DNA of 64,000 nt from JAJFTV01 sp964532655 (lineage in GTDB: Bacteria; Chloroflexota; Anaerolineae; Anaerolineales; Anaerolineaceae), in contig CAZHMZ010000002.1 of assembly GCA_964532655.1 (NCBI GenBank), positions 3,545-67,544 on the forward strand. The letters run 5' to 3'. A program made the position numbers and the translations under genes. Of the stretch, positions 43,546 through 52,078 are shown one piece after another (position 1 is the stretch's first letter; each line of letters begins with the position of its first letter). The notes beneath the pieces are model-generated. The model had not been told where the DNA came from and did no database searches. It worked only from the letters and a program-made list of their open reading frames with translations.

Positions 43546-45219
43546 ATGAGTAGAGCACGTTGGTTACTGGTATTGGTTTCTGTCATGATGCTGGGCGTGT
43601 TTGCTTTCACTGCCTGCCAGCCCGCGGCCTCAGAAGCCCCGGCTGAAGAAGCGACAGGCGAAGCAGCCACCGAACCCGCCGAAGAAGAAGCAGCAGCCCC
43701 CACTGTGGGCGGAACATATGTTTCTTCCAGCGTTGAAGAACCCGATACCCTGGATATCTACAAATCAGCATTTTCAGTCACCTCAGCCGTCACTTCCAAC
43801 ATTGGCGGCGCTCTGGTGGCCAAAGATGCCGATGGACAGATTATCCCCTACCTGGCGAAGAGCTGGGAAATCTCAGAAGATGGTTTAACCTACACCTTCC
43901 ATCTGCGTGACGATGTCAAGTTCCACAATGGCGAGCCTTTCACCGCTAATGACTATGTGTGGACGTGGGATCGCTGTCTGGCCGAAGACTTTGTCTGCCC
44001 GGTGTCCGCCACGATGCTGACCTTCACCTATGAAGCCACCGACGATTACACTTTGGTGCTGCACCTGGAAGCCCCCAATTACTACACCCTCAGCAACCTG
44101 GCCGCCTATGACTATCTGCAGCCCCTCAACCAGAAGGCTGTAGAAGCCGCCGGCGAAACCTACGGCATGGGCACCACCGCCGTGGGCGTTGGCCCATACA
44201 TGGTTAAGGAATGGGTGCAGGACGAGAAAATTGTTTTGACCCGCAACCCCGATTACACCTGGGGTCCCGAATTCTTTGAAGGCGCCAATAATGGCCCGTA
44301 TTATGTGCAGGATCTCGAATTCCGCGTCGTGCCCGATCTGGCCACCCAACTGGCTGGTCTGGAAGCCAATGAACTGGATTACGGCGGCGTAGAAGCCAAA
44401 GATCTGCAGACCATTACCGACACCGGTTTTTATCAGATCTTTGATATCAACCAGCCTGTCTTCACCTACGTGTCCTTCAACATGTCCAATCCCAAATTCG
44501 CTGATCCCAAGGTCCGCGAGGCCTTGAATCTGGCGACCGATAAAGACACCATTGTACAGGTTGTCTTGAGCGGTGAAGGCGTCGTCATCGATGGCCCGCT
44601 TGCTCCGTCGGCGATTGGCTATGATGAATCAGCCATGAAAGGCACCGGTACGAAGTTTGATGTTGAAGCCGCCAAGGCCTTGTTTGAAGAAGCCGGTTTT
44701 ACCTATGGGGACGACGGCATGCTGGTTGACCCCAATGGAGAGCCTTTTACCATCAATTTGACAACCACCCCTGAAGAACAGAACACCAAGCTGTCCACCA
44801 TGCTGGTGGATATGTGGAAACAGGTCGGTGTGGCTCTGACCATTGAACAACTGGAATGGGGCACCATGGCTCCCAAAGTATTCGCCGGTGAGTATGAAGC
44901 CTGCACCATGGGCATCGGCTGGCCGGATGCAGACATCATGTACATGATGTTCCACTCCTCACAGATCGGCGCCGTCAACTTTGCTTTCACCCAGGATCCT
45001 GATTTGGATACCCTGCTGGAAACGGCCCGCACCGAGGTTGATCCTGCTGCCCACCAGGAAGCTGTGAATGCAGCCTACAAGATGGTACAGGATAAATTCT
45101 ATACCGTTCCGCTGTACAGCGCCTACACATTCATTGCCGTAAGCAATGATTTCCAGGGTATCGTGCAATCGCCCTTCATCTACCTGATCACTTCCGACAT
45201 GTTCTACGCCGGCGAGTAA
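43546..45219 (+). CDS. Peptide-type ABC solute-binding lipoprotein (SBP family 5), copy 2
   Basis: Tandem paralogue of the preceding gene. The leader (CTTGGAGGAAAAA then ATGAGTA) and much of the coding sequence are nearly the same, for example LAKSWEISEDGLTYTFHLRD and the WDRCLAEDFVCPVSA block. Lipobox is FTAC (Cys23) and the linker is shorter. Differences cluster in the substrate-facing middle part (FQMYDLVAPGFTYVSFNL against YQIFDINQPVFTYVSFNM), so the two may bind different ligands for one permease. The DNA in between resembles no repeat. It ends at a bidirectional terminator shared with alanine racemase. Confidence 0.93.
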   Translation: MSRARWLLVLVSVMMLGVFAFTACQPAASEAPAEEATGEAATEPAEEEAAAPTVGGTYVSSSVEEPDTLDIYKSAFSVTSAVTSNIGGALVAKDADGQIIPYLAKSWEISEDGLTYTFHLRDDVKFHNGEPFTANDYVWTWDRCLAEDFVCPVSATMLTFTYEATDDYTLVLHLEAPNYYTLSNLAAYDYLQPLNQKAVEAAGETYGMGTTAVGVGPYMVKEWVQDEKIVLTRNPDYTWGPEFFEGANNGPYYVQDLEFRVVPDLATQLAGLEANELDYGGVEAKDLQTITDTGFYQIFDINQPVFTYVSFNMSNPKFADPKVREALNLATDKDTIVQVVLSGEGVVIDGPLAPSAIGYDESAMKGTGTKFDVEAAKALFEEAGFTYGDDGMLVDPNGEPFTINLTTTPEEQNTKLSTMLVDMWKQVGVALTIEQLEWGTMAPKVFAGEYEACTMGIGWPDADIMYMMFHSSQIGAVNFAFTQDPDLDTLLETARTEVDPAAHQEAVNAAYKMVQDKFYTVPLYSAYTFIAVSNDFQGIVQSPFIYLITSDMFYAGE

Positions 45220-45266
45220 TCGGCAAAAAGAAGTACTGACAGGCATACACCTGTCATTCAGACAAC

Positions 45267-45303
45267 AAAAAGCGCTGCGGTTCTCGGAACCGCAGCGCTT
45301 TTT
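45267..45303. terminator. Bidirectional terminator
   Basis: Perfect 17-bp stem AAAAAGCGCTGCGGTTC / GAACCGCAGCGCTTTTT with a 3-nt loop between convergent genes. Confidence 0.93.
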
Positions 45304-45320
45304 ATACATACAGAGTAAAT

Positions 45321-46448
45321 TTAATCCCAGTAGTAAACGCGCGGAACGCGAGCAGTCAGGCCCATCATGAAATCGACGTGCACTGTATGGTAACGGGCAG
45401 CGATGTCATCGATGGTGATGACCTCATTCCCCGATTTACCCAGCAGCGTCACTTCCGTATCGAGCGGGAAGGCTTTGGGTAGCTTCACCATGACCACATC
45501 CATGCAGGTAGCTCCCAGCACGGGCAGGCGGTGGCCTTCGATCAGCACCTCGTTGCCGGGTACGCGGCGGATGCCGTCGCCAAAACCGGCGCTGACCACG
45601 CCAATCAGCTCATCCGATTGAAGGGTATAGGTTGAACCATAACCGATGCTCCAACCGGCGGGCAGTGTCTTGCAGGAAACCAGACGCGCTTTCCAGGCCG
45701 TGAGAGCGGGCTGGAGCGGTTCGTTCTCGTTGAGCGCGCGAAAACTGAACGGGTTGAACCCCAGGTGAGCTTCCGCTCCGCGTACCATATCAAAACGAGC
45801 TTCGGGGATGGCAAGCGACCCGGCGGTGTTGCACAGGTGGGCCCAACGCGGACGCAGACCGGCTGTTTCCAGCGAGGTCAGCGCCGTCTGGAAGTTACGC
45901 ACCTGCACACCATTCAGCGGGTGATCGCCATCACCAGCGTTGGCAAAATGGCTGAAAAGACCGCTCACGTCAATTCCGCCCAGATCGCGCGCCTTTTGAG
46001 CGAGCGGGAGAATCTCGTGGGGAAGCACACCCAGGCGTCCCAGGCCGGTGTCCACCTTCAGGTGTACTTGCAGAGGGCGCCCCAGCGCTTTCGCGCGTTG
46101 TGAATAGACATCGGCGGCCTCAAAGCTCGACAACGGCACGGTGATGGTATTGGCAATGGCTGCATCCACCTGCGCATACGGGATTGTACCCAGTACCAGT
46201 ATCGGCGCGGTGATGCCTGCGCGGCGCAGCTCAAGGGCTTCATCCATACGGGCAACGGCCAGCCAGGCAGCGCCGCCTTTCAACGCGGCTTTCCCAACTT
46301 CTACAGCGCCGTGACCGTAGGCATTTCCTTTTAAGACTGCCATAAAGGCCACACCGGTGGAGCGTGTGATGAATTGTGTGTTACGTTCCACCGCGGCCAG
46401 GTTGATCTCCAGCCAGGTGGCATAGGGTTGTGAGGTTAGTTTTGTCAT
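45321..46448 (-). CDS. alr: Alanine racemase
   Basis: PLP enzyme converting L-Ala to D-Ala for peptidoglycan. Seen: YATWLEINLAAVERNTQFI at the start, the Schiff-base lysine K40 in AVLKGNAYGHG, HLKVDTGLGRLG, the second catalytic tyrosine in SIGYGSTYTLQ, and GATCMDVVMVKLP near the C-terminus. Length 375 aa is standard. Its start overlaps the stop of the upstream lipoprotein-like gene by 4 bp (ATGA). With the carboxypeptidase and VanRS-like system at 8-11 kb it is another D-Ala gene in the window, but 34 kb away. Confidence 0.95.
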   Translation of the reverse strand: MTKLTSQPYATWLEINLAAVERNTQFITRSTGVAFMAVLKGNAYGHGAVEVGKAALKGGAAWLAVARMDEALELRRAGITAPILVLGTIPYAQVDAAIANTITVPLSSFEAADVYSQRAKALGRPLQVHLKVDTGLGRLGVLPHEILPLAQKARDLGGIDVSGLFSHFANAGDGDHPLNGVQVRNFQTALTSLETAGLRPRWAHLCNTAGSLAIPEARFDMVRGAEAHLGFNPFSFRALNENEPLQPALTAWKARLVSCKTLPAGWSIGYGSTYTLQSDELIGVVSAGFGDGIRRVPGNEVLIEGHRLPVLGATCMDVVMVKLPKAFPLDTEVTLLGKSGNEVITIDDIAARYHTVHVDFMMGLTARVPRVYYWD

Positions 46449-47323
46449 GGAACGGTCACCAGAATATTGTCGAAGTGAACTTCACTTGTTGCATCTTCGT
46501 ATGTGGTGGTGGCCACCGCAATATCACCGGTGGTGTAGGTGGTGTCGGTGACTTCGGCCAGCTTTTCGCCGTTCACATACAGGGTGAGCAAAGACCCGTT
46601 GCAAACGGCTTTGATGGTATTGGTGGAGTTGCCCTGATTAATGGTGCTGGATTTGGTCCATTCAACCAGGTTCGAAAATGAGTTATCATCCATGCGCTGG
46701 ATGGAGTAAAACCCATCGCCGCTGATATTGAAGCTGTAACCGCTGGTTTGGGTCATGCGGCACATCACACCGTAGTCATTGTTGTTGTTATCCGGGGCGC
46801 TGATCTGTGAAGCGGTAACCTCAATGGAAACATCCGCGAAATCCTGATACGCGACACCCCACATGGCTTTGCTGGACGCGGTGGAAGTGACAAAATAGGT
46901 GCCATCGCCAAAGTACCCCACGCTGCCGGCATTGTAGTCGGCGTCTTCCCAACCGGAAGTAGGATTACTGAAATCATCTTCCAGCAACACAGTCGCGGAG
47001 TTGGACTGAGCCCCCTGATTTTGCGGGACAGTCTGTGTGGTGGGGGCTGCAGTTGCCGGCTCGGGCTGACTCTGAACCGGTTCGATGGTGGGGGCCAGGG
47101 TTGCTGGCACGGTACTTTCTACGGTGGCAACAACCAGTTCGATGGTGGGGGTGGGTTCCCCGCCAATCAGGTTTTTAATGGAAGCAGGCAGATTGTCGGT
47201 ACTGCAGGTGCAGGCCAGTGTAATCAGCGCGGCCAATATTACCAGTACAAGACCTTTTGGTAAACCGGTTTTTTTTATTTTGGGTTCCAGTTGAGAACCC
47301 GCTTTCACGTGCAAACTTTCCAT
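46445..47323 (-). CDS. Membrane-anchored LamG/concanavalin-like protein
   Basis: Exported protein of 292 aa. A short basic start is followed by one hydrophobic segment (GLVLVILAALITLAC) whose ITLAC may be a non-standard lipobox. Then comes a Thr/Pro/Gln-rich linker to about residue 120 and a beta-rich domain starting near LLEDDFSNPTSGWEDADYNA and ending FDNILVTVP. The domain is of the same type as in the lipoprotein at 14703. AAAGGAG stands 8 nt before ATG at 47323. It overlaps alr by 4 bp, so both are translated from one message; the functional link is unclear. Confidence 0.8.
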   Translation of the reverse strand: MESLHVKAGSQLEPKIKKTGLPKGLVLVILAALITLACTCSTDNLPASIKNLIGGEPTPTIELVVATVESTVPATLAPTIEPVQSQPEPATAAPTTQTVPQNQGAQSNSATVLLEDDFSNPTSGWEDADYNAGSVGYFGDGTYFVTSTASSKAMWGVAYQDFADVSIEVTASQISAPDNNNNDYGVMCRMTQTSGYSFNISGDGFYSIQRMDDNSFSNLVEWTKSSTINQGNSTNTIKAVCNGSLLTLYVNGEKLAEVTDTTYTTGDIAVATTTYEDATSEVHFDNILVTVP

Positions 47324-47411
47324 TTCGACTCTCCTTTGGGAATGGTAAATATCATCCAATCCATGCTGCGATGTAGATCGGTGATTTCCGGCTATCTGAA
47401 ATGGTTACAGC

Positions 47412-48092
47412 CTATCCCTTGGAGGGGATATATTTGGCAATCTTGCTGGCCAGATTTGAGATCGGCATGGTCTGCAACCAGACTTTTCCAGGGCCTTTCA
47501 ATTGCGCCAGGAACAAGCCTTCACCCGAGAACAGTACATTGGCAACACCTTTTACGGCGGTGATATCATATGAGACGGTCGGTTCAAAGAAGGCAATATG
47601 CCCCGGATCGATTTTGAGAATGGAATTAGGACCCAGATTATAAGCCTTCACTTCGCCGGGTACCTCCAGAAAGACGGTTCCGGGACCGGTGATCTTCTGC
47701 AGGATGAAACCCTCACCGCCAAACAGCCCGGCGCCGAGTTTCTTGCGGAAGAACATTTCCATGCTTACGCTGTTCTGCGCGCACATAAATGAGTCTTTCT
47801 GGCAGATCAGGCTCTGGCCTGCCGCCAGTTGCATGTCCACCACCTTGCCGGGAGCCTCAGGGGTAAAAACGATACGGGCATTCGGCGCATCACAGGTATA
47901 CGTGGTCATAAAGAGTGATTCGCCGGCCAGCGCTCGCCCCAACCCAGACATTAAGCCGCCGCGCGTATTGGTTTTCATGCTGATGCCGTCGCTCATCCAT
48001 GACATGCCACCGGACTCAGTGAACACCGATTCGCCCTGCAGAAGCTGAATTTCCAGCATTTGTAAGACGGTGCCTTCGATTTTGTATTCCAT
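47412..48092 (-). CDS. AIM24-family protein
   Basis: A 226-aa beta-rich protein of the AIM24 (DUF124/TIGR00266) family, whose bacterial function is unknown. Seen: a start with YKIEGTVLQMLEIQLLQGES, FTESGGMSWMSDGISMKTNT, and the Gly-rich pseudo-repeat pattern (GLFGGEGFILQKITGPGTVF, LFSGEGLFLAQLKGPGKVWL). GGAGG lies 4 nt before ATG. No signal peptide. It stands alone, about 90 bp upstream of the LamG-like gene on the same strand and might be co-transcribed with it. Confidence 0.92.
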   Translation of the reverse strand: MEYKIEGTVLQMLEIQLLQGESVFTESGGMSWMSDGISMKTNTRGGLMSGLGRALAGESLFMTTYTCDAPNARIVFTPEAPGKVVDMQLAAGQSLICQKDSFMCAQNSVSMEMFFRKKLGAGLFGGEGFILQKITGPGTVFLEVPGEVKAYNLGPNSILKIDPGHIAFFEPTVSYDITAVKGVANVLFSGEGLFLAQLKGPGKVWLQTMPISNLASKIAKYIPSKG

Positions 48093-48244
48093 AATTCCTC
48101 CGTTATTGATACTTTCACAGGCGTAAATGGCTGTGATAATGACAACTCCATTTTATTGCAACTGAACGGTTTTGACTATCGTCAAAACTGATAAGACAGA
48201 CTGAACATTACCTGTACTATCATATCTTACGTCAGACTCTGAAA

Positions 48245-48272
48245 AACAAGGGGGCATTTATGCCCCCTTGTT
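48245..48272 (-). terminator. Terminator of the BMP-type importer operon
   Basis: AACAAGGGGGCA and TGCCCCCTTGTT, loop TTTA; on the minus strand it is followed by TTT, just behind the last permease gene. Confidence 0.85.
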
Positions 48273-48315
48273 CAATAGACCAAAACTGCGATCTGATCCG
48301 TTTTTCCGGCGGCGC

Positions 48316-49314
48316 TCAATCCGACTCAAATGGGATCCCCAGACCGGCTGGCGGCGAGGCGCGCAGCGCGCGCAGCACCTTCAACGCAGTACGGCGGGTG
48401 CGTTCCGGCATGGCCGCCAGCATGCGCGCCACCCACTCGGCATCACTGATGTTGACCAGTAACAGGGTGAGGATCATCAACGGGAAGGGGGCCACCTGCA
48501 GCACCTGCGAGGGGATACCGGGCAGACTGGGCTGCAGCACCAATCCCAGCCACTGCAGGAAGGAGAACAGATAGCAGCCAAATGCCGCCCTGATCGGATT
48601 CCAGCCGCCAAAAATGGTGATTGAAAGGGCGATCCAGCCGATGCCATCCAGACCGGTCTGAATGCCCATCCAGCCGGCTTTGACGTTGAGTGAGTAGGTC
48701 GGCCCGGCCAGCCCGATAATGGCCCCGCCCAAAATGGTGTACAGATAGCGTAACCGGTTGACACTGGCGCCGCGTACGAAGGCAGCCGCCGGGCGTTCGC
48801 CGATGCCCTGCAGGATCAAACCGGGGCGGGTGCGGTAGATGTACACCCAGGCGGCAAAGATCAGGATAAAGCTGAGGTATGTCATCAGATCCTGGCGGAA
48901 GAAGAGCTGCCCCAGGATGGGAATGTCTTTCAAAAGGGGGATGCCGAATGCCGTCAACCGCGGACCGGGCTGGTTCATGTACGAGGTGCCCAGAAAATAT
49001 GCCAGATCACGGCAGGCCAGGGCCAGCACAAACCCGATGGCCACCTGCGACTGGCGCAGAGTGATGCTGCCAAAGGCTACAATTAACGCAATGACCGCGC
49101 CGATCACTGCGCCGGCCAAAAACCCGAGCAGCAGACTGTCGGTCTCATAGGCGGTAACAAACCCGCCCAGCGCTGAAAGCAGAATGACGCCGTTCATGGA
49201 GAGGTTGGTCAACCCGGCCCGTTCGGTGATGGTCTCGCCGATCACCGCAAACAATACCGGCGCCGATGCTGTTAAGACGCCTGCCAATCCTGTTAAGAGA
49301 ATATTGGTATCCAC
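48316..49314 (-). CDS. BMP-type ABC importer permease, second subunit (YufQ-like)
   Basis: Inner membrane permease of the branched-chain/ribose permease superfamily (BPD_transp_2), of the sort that takes up nucleosides with BMP lipoproteins. Seen: NILLTGLAGVLTASAPVLFA, ERAGLTNLSMNGVILLSALG (family motif near residue 35) and RGASVNRLRYLYTILGGAII. GTG start, 10 bp after the stop of the first permease. Last gene of the four-gene operon, ended by the hairpin at 48245. Confidence 0.9.
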   Translation of the reverse strand: MDTNILLTGLAGVLTASAPVLFAVIGETITERAGLTNLSMNGVILLSALGGFVTAYETDSLLLGFLAGAVIGAVIALIVAFGSITLRQSQVAIGFVLALACRDLAYFLGTSYMNQPGPRLTAFGIPLLKDIPILGQLFFRQDLMTYLSFILIFAAWVYIYRTRPGLILQGIGERPAAAFVRGASVNRLRYLYTILGGAIIGLAGPTYSLNVKAGWMGIQTGLDGIGWIALSITIFGGWNPIRAAFGCYLFSFLQWLGLVLQPSLPGIPSQVLQVAPFPLMILTLLLVNISDAEWVARMLAAMPERTRRTALKVLRALRASPPAGLGIPFESD

Positions 49315-49324
49315 AGCACAGCTC

Positions 49325-50371
49325 CTATTCGCGGCTCAATCGTTGACCAAAACGCTGGCGCACGCCTTCACCCAGCAGAACCAGCAGCACCATGAAACTC
49401 TGCAAAACACCCGAGAAAGACGAATCCAGCTTGTAAACCAGTTGAAGCTGAATGCTGCCGGTGTTCAGGGCCGCAAAAAAGAATGCCACCGGAGCGGCCC
49501 ACAGCGCCTGATAGTTGATCAACATAACAACCAGCAGCCCCAAAAAGCCGTACCCGTTGGAGATATTGGGCAACAGGCGGTGATACACGCCCGTCACCTG
49601 GATGGCGCCCGCCAGCCCGGCGAAGACGCCGCACAGCACAAACGCCAGCATGCTGTACTGCCAGGTGGGAACACCCAGCAGGTGGGCGGCTTTCATGTTC
49701 TTTCCCACCGCTTTCAGGCGCAGCCCAAAATGCGTGCCGCGCAGCAGAAAGTACACCACCACAATCACCAGCACCGCCAGACCCAGCGACCACAGGCTTA
49801 AGTTGGTTCCCTCCAATGTGGGCAGCCACAGGTTTTGCGTAAATGGCTGCGTGCCCGACATGGAGCCCACGCCGGGGCGTTTCCAGGGACCGAAGACCAG
49901 ATAGATGGTGAGGGCGGTGGCCACGAAGTTGAGGCCCAGACCACCGAAAATCTCGTTTACGCCGCCAAAGGTTTTCAACGCGCCGGCCAGAGCGGCCCAC
50001 AGCGCGCCGCCCAACATGCCGGCCAGAATGCCGATGACCAGAATTAGCCCGGAGGGCAGGGCGGTTTCCTGCAGAAGCCGCAAAGCTCCGGTGGCGAAAA
50101 TTGCGCCGAGTGTCATCTGGCCTTCCACACCAATGTTCCACAATCCGGCCGAGAAGGTGACCAGCACACCGGCGCTGGTGAGCACCAGCGGCGCCCAGGA
50201 GATGAGCAAACTCATCAGGCTTTGTTTGGTGCCGAAGGCGCCTTTGATGATGGAAGCATAAGCCTCAAAGGGCGGAGCGCCGGCAGCGACCAGGATGAGC
50301 GTGGTGATTAAGAACGCTACAGCCAGGGAACCGGCCTGAAAAGCAAAATTGGTCCAGAATCTCTTGTTCAT
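49325..50371 (-). CDS. BMP-type ABC importer permease, first subunit (YufP-like)
   Basis: Partner permease: SLAVAFLITTLILVAAGAPP, then GLWNIGVEGQMTLGAIFATG (the G-WNIG-EGQ motif of YufP-type subunits), KAVGKNMKAAHLLGVP and GFLGLLVVMLINYQALWA. Its ATG overlaps the ATPase stop (ATGA), indicating coupling. With the second permease it forms the channel heterodimer. Confidence 0.91.
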   Translation of the reverse strand: MNKRFWTNFAFQAGSLAVAFLITTLILVAAGAPPFEAYASIIKGAFGTKQSLMSLLISWAPLVLTSAGVLVTFSAGLWNIGVEGQMTLGAIFATGALRLLQETALPSGLILVIGILAGMLGGALWAALAGALKTFGGVNEIFGGLGLNFVATALTIYLVFGPWKRPGVGSMSGTQPFTQNLWLPTLEGTNLSLWSLGLAVLVIVVVYFLLRGTHFGLRLKAVGKNMKAAHLLGVPTWQYSMLAFVLCGVFAGLAGAIQVTGVYHRLLPNISNGYGFLGLLVVMLINYQALWAAPVAFFFAALNTGSIQLQLVYKLDSSFSGVLQSFMVLLVLLGEGVRQRFGQRLSRE

Positions 50372-51858
50372 TGGCGTTTCCCTGTTTCCGGAGTGAGCCA
50401 GCCTTTTCCGCCGATCAATTCACCCAGTGTTTCCGAGGTGAGACCGGAGGCTTCCAGCGGCTGGCTGACGCGTCCGCTGAAGAACACCAGTACCCGGTCA
50501 CTGTACTGCAGGATCTCTTCCAGATCCGATGACATAAACAGCACAGCCGTTCCGCGCCGGCAGCGTTCCTTGAGCTTGGACCAGATATAAATGGTTGATT
50601 CGATATCCAGCCCGCGGGTGGGGTGTTCCAGCAGCAGCAGCTTCAGCGGTTCGCGCATCATGGCCAGCAGGGCACGCTGCTGGTTTCCGCCCGAAAGCGC
50701 TTCCACCCGTGAGGCAGGCACGCCGCGGATGTTGAAATCCTTGATGCGGTTTTGGGTGAGATGGCGGCTTTCCTCCCAATCGACAAAGAAACCCTTTTGC
50801 GGTTCCGAAAGTACAAAGTGCTCGGTCAGGCTCATGCCGGTCACCAGCCCTTCTTCCAAACGGGCGGCCGGTAAAAAGGCTACCCCGTTCTCTTTGGCTG
50901 TGTGATACGAACGCCCGGCCAGGTCTTTGCCGTGCAGAACCACCTTTCCGCCGGTTGGGCGCATCAGGCCGGCCACCGCGCGCAGGAATAGACCCTGTCC
51001 GCTGCCTTCCATGCCGGCCAGTCCGATCACCTCACCGGCGCAGATATCCAGTGTGACGCCCTGAACTTTTAGGCGATAATCTTCCACCGAGAGGTCTTTC
51101 ATAGAAAGGACGGGTTGGGTGGTGCTGCAGGGTTCAGGTCCGCCCACGCCCACGGCTTTGCCAAACATCATGGCCACCAGGTTTTGCGTGTTGTACGGCG
51201 GCTGCGCCTGTCCGGTTAACTTTCCCTGTCGCAGCACGGCCACACGGTGGCAAAGCCCTTCCACGTCCTCCAGCTTGTGTGAAACAAACAGAACTGTTTT
51301 GCCCTGCTCGGCCAGCAGTTTGAGCGCCTTGAACAGCATCTGCTTTTGAGAGGCGCTGATCCCGGTGGTGGGCTCGTCGAAGATCAGCACGCTCGCCCCA
51401 AGCCATAGTAAACGCAGAATTTCAAGCTGCTGGCGTTCGCCGACGGTCAGCGAATCAACGTAGGCTTCCGAGTCGATTTTGAAGCCAAACTGTCCGGACA
51501 GCCGATGAAAATCGGCCAGGGCAGCCTTGCGGTTTGGAAACAATCCCCCGGAATTACCGAGGATAAAGTTATCCAGGACGCGCAAAGGGGGGAAGTCGAG
51601 CGGGTCCTGATGAAGCATGCCAATGCCCTGTCGGATTGCGTCAGCCGGGGTTTGAATGGATACCGGTTTGCCGTCCAGCAGGATCTCGCCGCTATCCAGG
51701 TGGATGAACCCGGACAGGATCTTCATCAGGGTGCTTTTGCCTGCCCCGTTTTCACCCAGGATGCCCTGGATGGTACCGGCAGGTATGCTGAGATTGATCC
51801 CAGCGTTGGCATGAACAGAGCCGAAGGATTTGTGAATATTCCTGAGTTCGACGTTCAT
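50368..51858 (-). CDS. BMP-type ABC importer ATPase, double cassette (YufO-like)
   Basis: Two ABC domains in one chain, as in RbsA/YufO. First cassette: Walker A GENGAGKST (residues 35-43), signature LTVGERQQLEILRLL, Walker B VLIFDEPTTGIS, VSHKLEDV. Second cassette: degenerate Walker A GMEGSGQGLF, signature LSGGNQQRALLAMM, and LLLLEHPTRGLDIES, where Glu-His replaces Asp-Glu; this degeneracy is normal for the second half. I start at the ATG 51858 with AAAGGCGAC before it; the longer frame to 51927 runs without a ribosome site. Confidence 0.92.
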   Translation of the reverse strand: MNVELRNIHKSFGSVHANAGINLSIPAGTIQGILGENGAGKSTLMKILSGFIHLDSGEILLDGKPVSIQTPADAIRQGIGMLHQDPLDFPPLRVLDNFILGNSGGLFPNRKAALADFHRLSGQFGFKIDSEAYVDSLTVGERQQLEILRLLWLGASVLIFDEPTTGISASQKQMLFKALKLLAEQGKTVLFVSHKLEDVEGLCHRVAVLRQGKLTGQAQPPYNTQNLVAMMFGKAVGVGGPEPCSTTQPVLSMKDLSVEDYRLKVQGVTLDICAGEVIGLAGMEGSGQGLFLRAVAGLMRPTGGKVVLHGKDLAGRSYHTAKENGVAFLPAARLEEGLVTGMSLTEHFVLSEPQKGFFVDWEESRHLTQNRIKDFNIRGVPASRVEALSGGNQQRALLAMMREPLKLLLLEHPTRGLDIESTIYIWSKLKERCRRGTAVLFMSSDLEEILQYSDRVLVFFSGRVSQPLEASGLTSETLGELIGGKGWLTPETGKRQ

Positions 51859-52019
51859 GTCGCCTTTCGAATAGGAGAGTCTGGAAAAAATTGGCTGGCA
51901 GATTTCCCCATGGGTAGTTTCCACCAATATCAGCCACAGTATATCATGCAGGAGCCGGTTTACGTAATTGCAGTCTTCTGCTAAGCAGTGGACTGCGCCG
52001 AAACAACCTGATAGAACAC

Positions 52020-52055
52020 TTCAGGCAATGGCCTGGTTGAAAGCCATTGCCTGAA
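52020..52055 (-). other. Hairpin between the binding-protein and ATPase genes
   Basis: Perfect 13-bp stem TTCAGGCAATGGC / GCCATTGCCTGAA with a 10-nt loop directly behind the BMP lipoprotein stop. No strong T-run on the minus strand. A partial terminator or RNA-stabilising element here would give more lipoprotein than ATPase, as is common in importer operons. Confidence 0.65.
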
Positions 52056-52078
52056 GATGTTTTCTCATACGATCGGTA

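Noticed and set aside
45321..46448. VanT-like serine racemase
   Set aside because: The protein has only the soluble racemase part; the membrane domain of VanT is missing and the sequence fits ordinary Alr.
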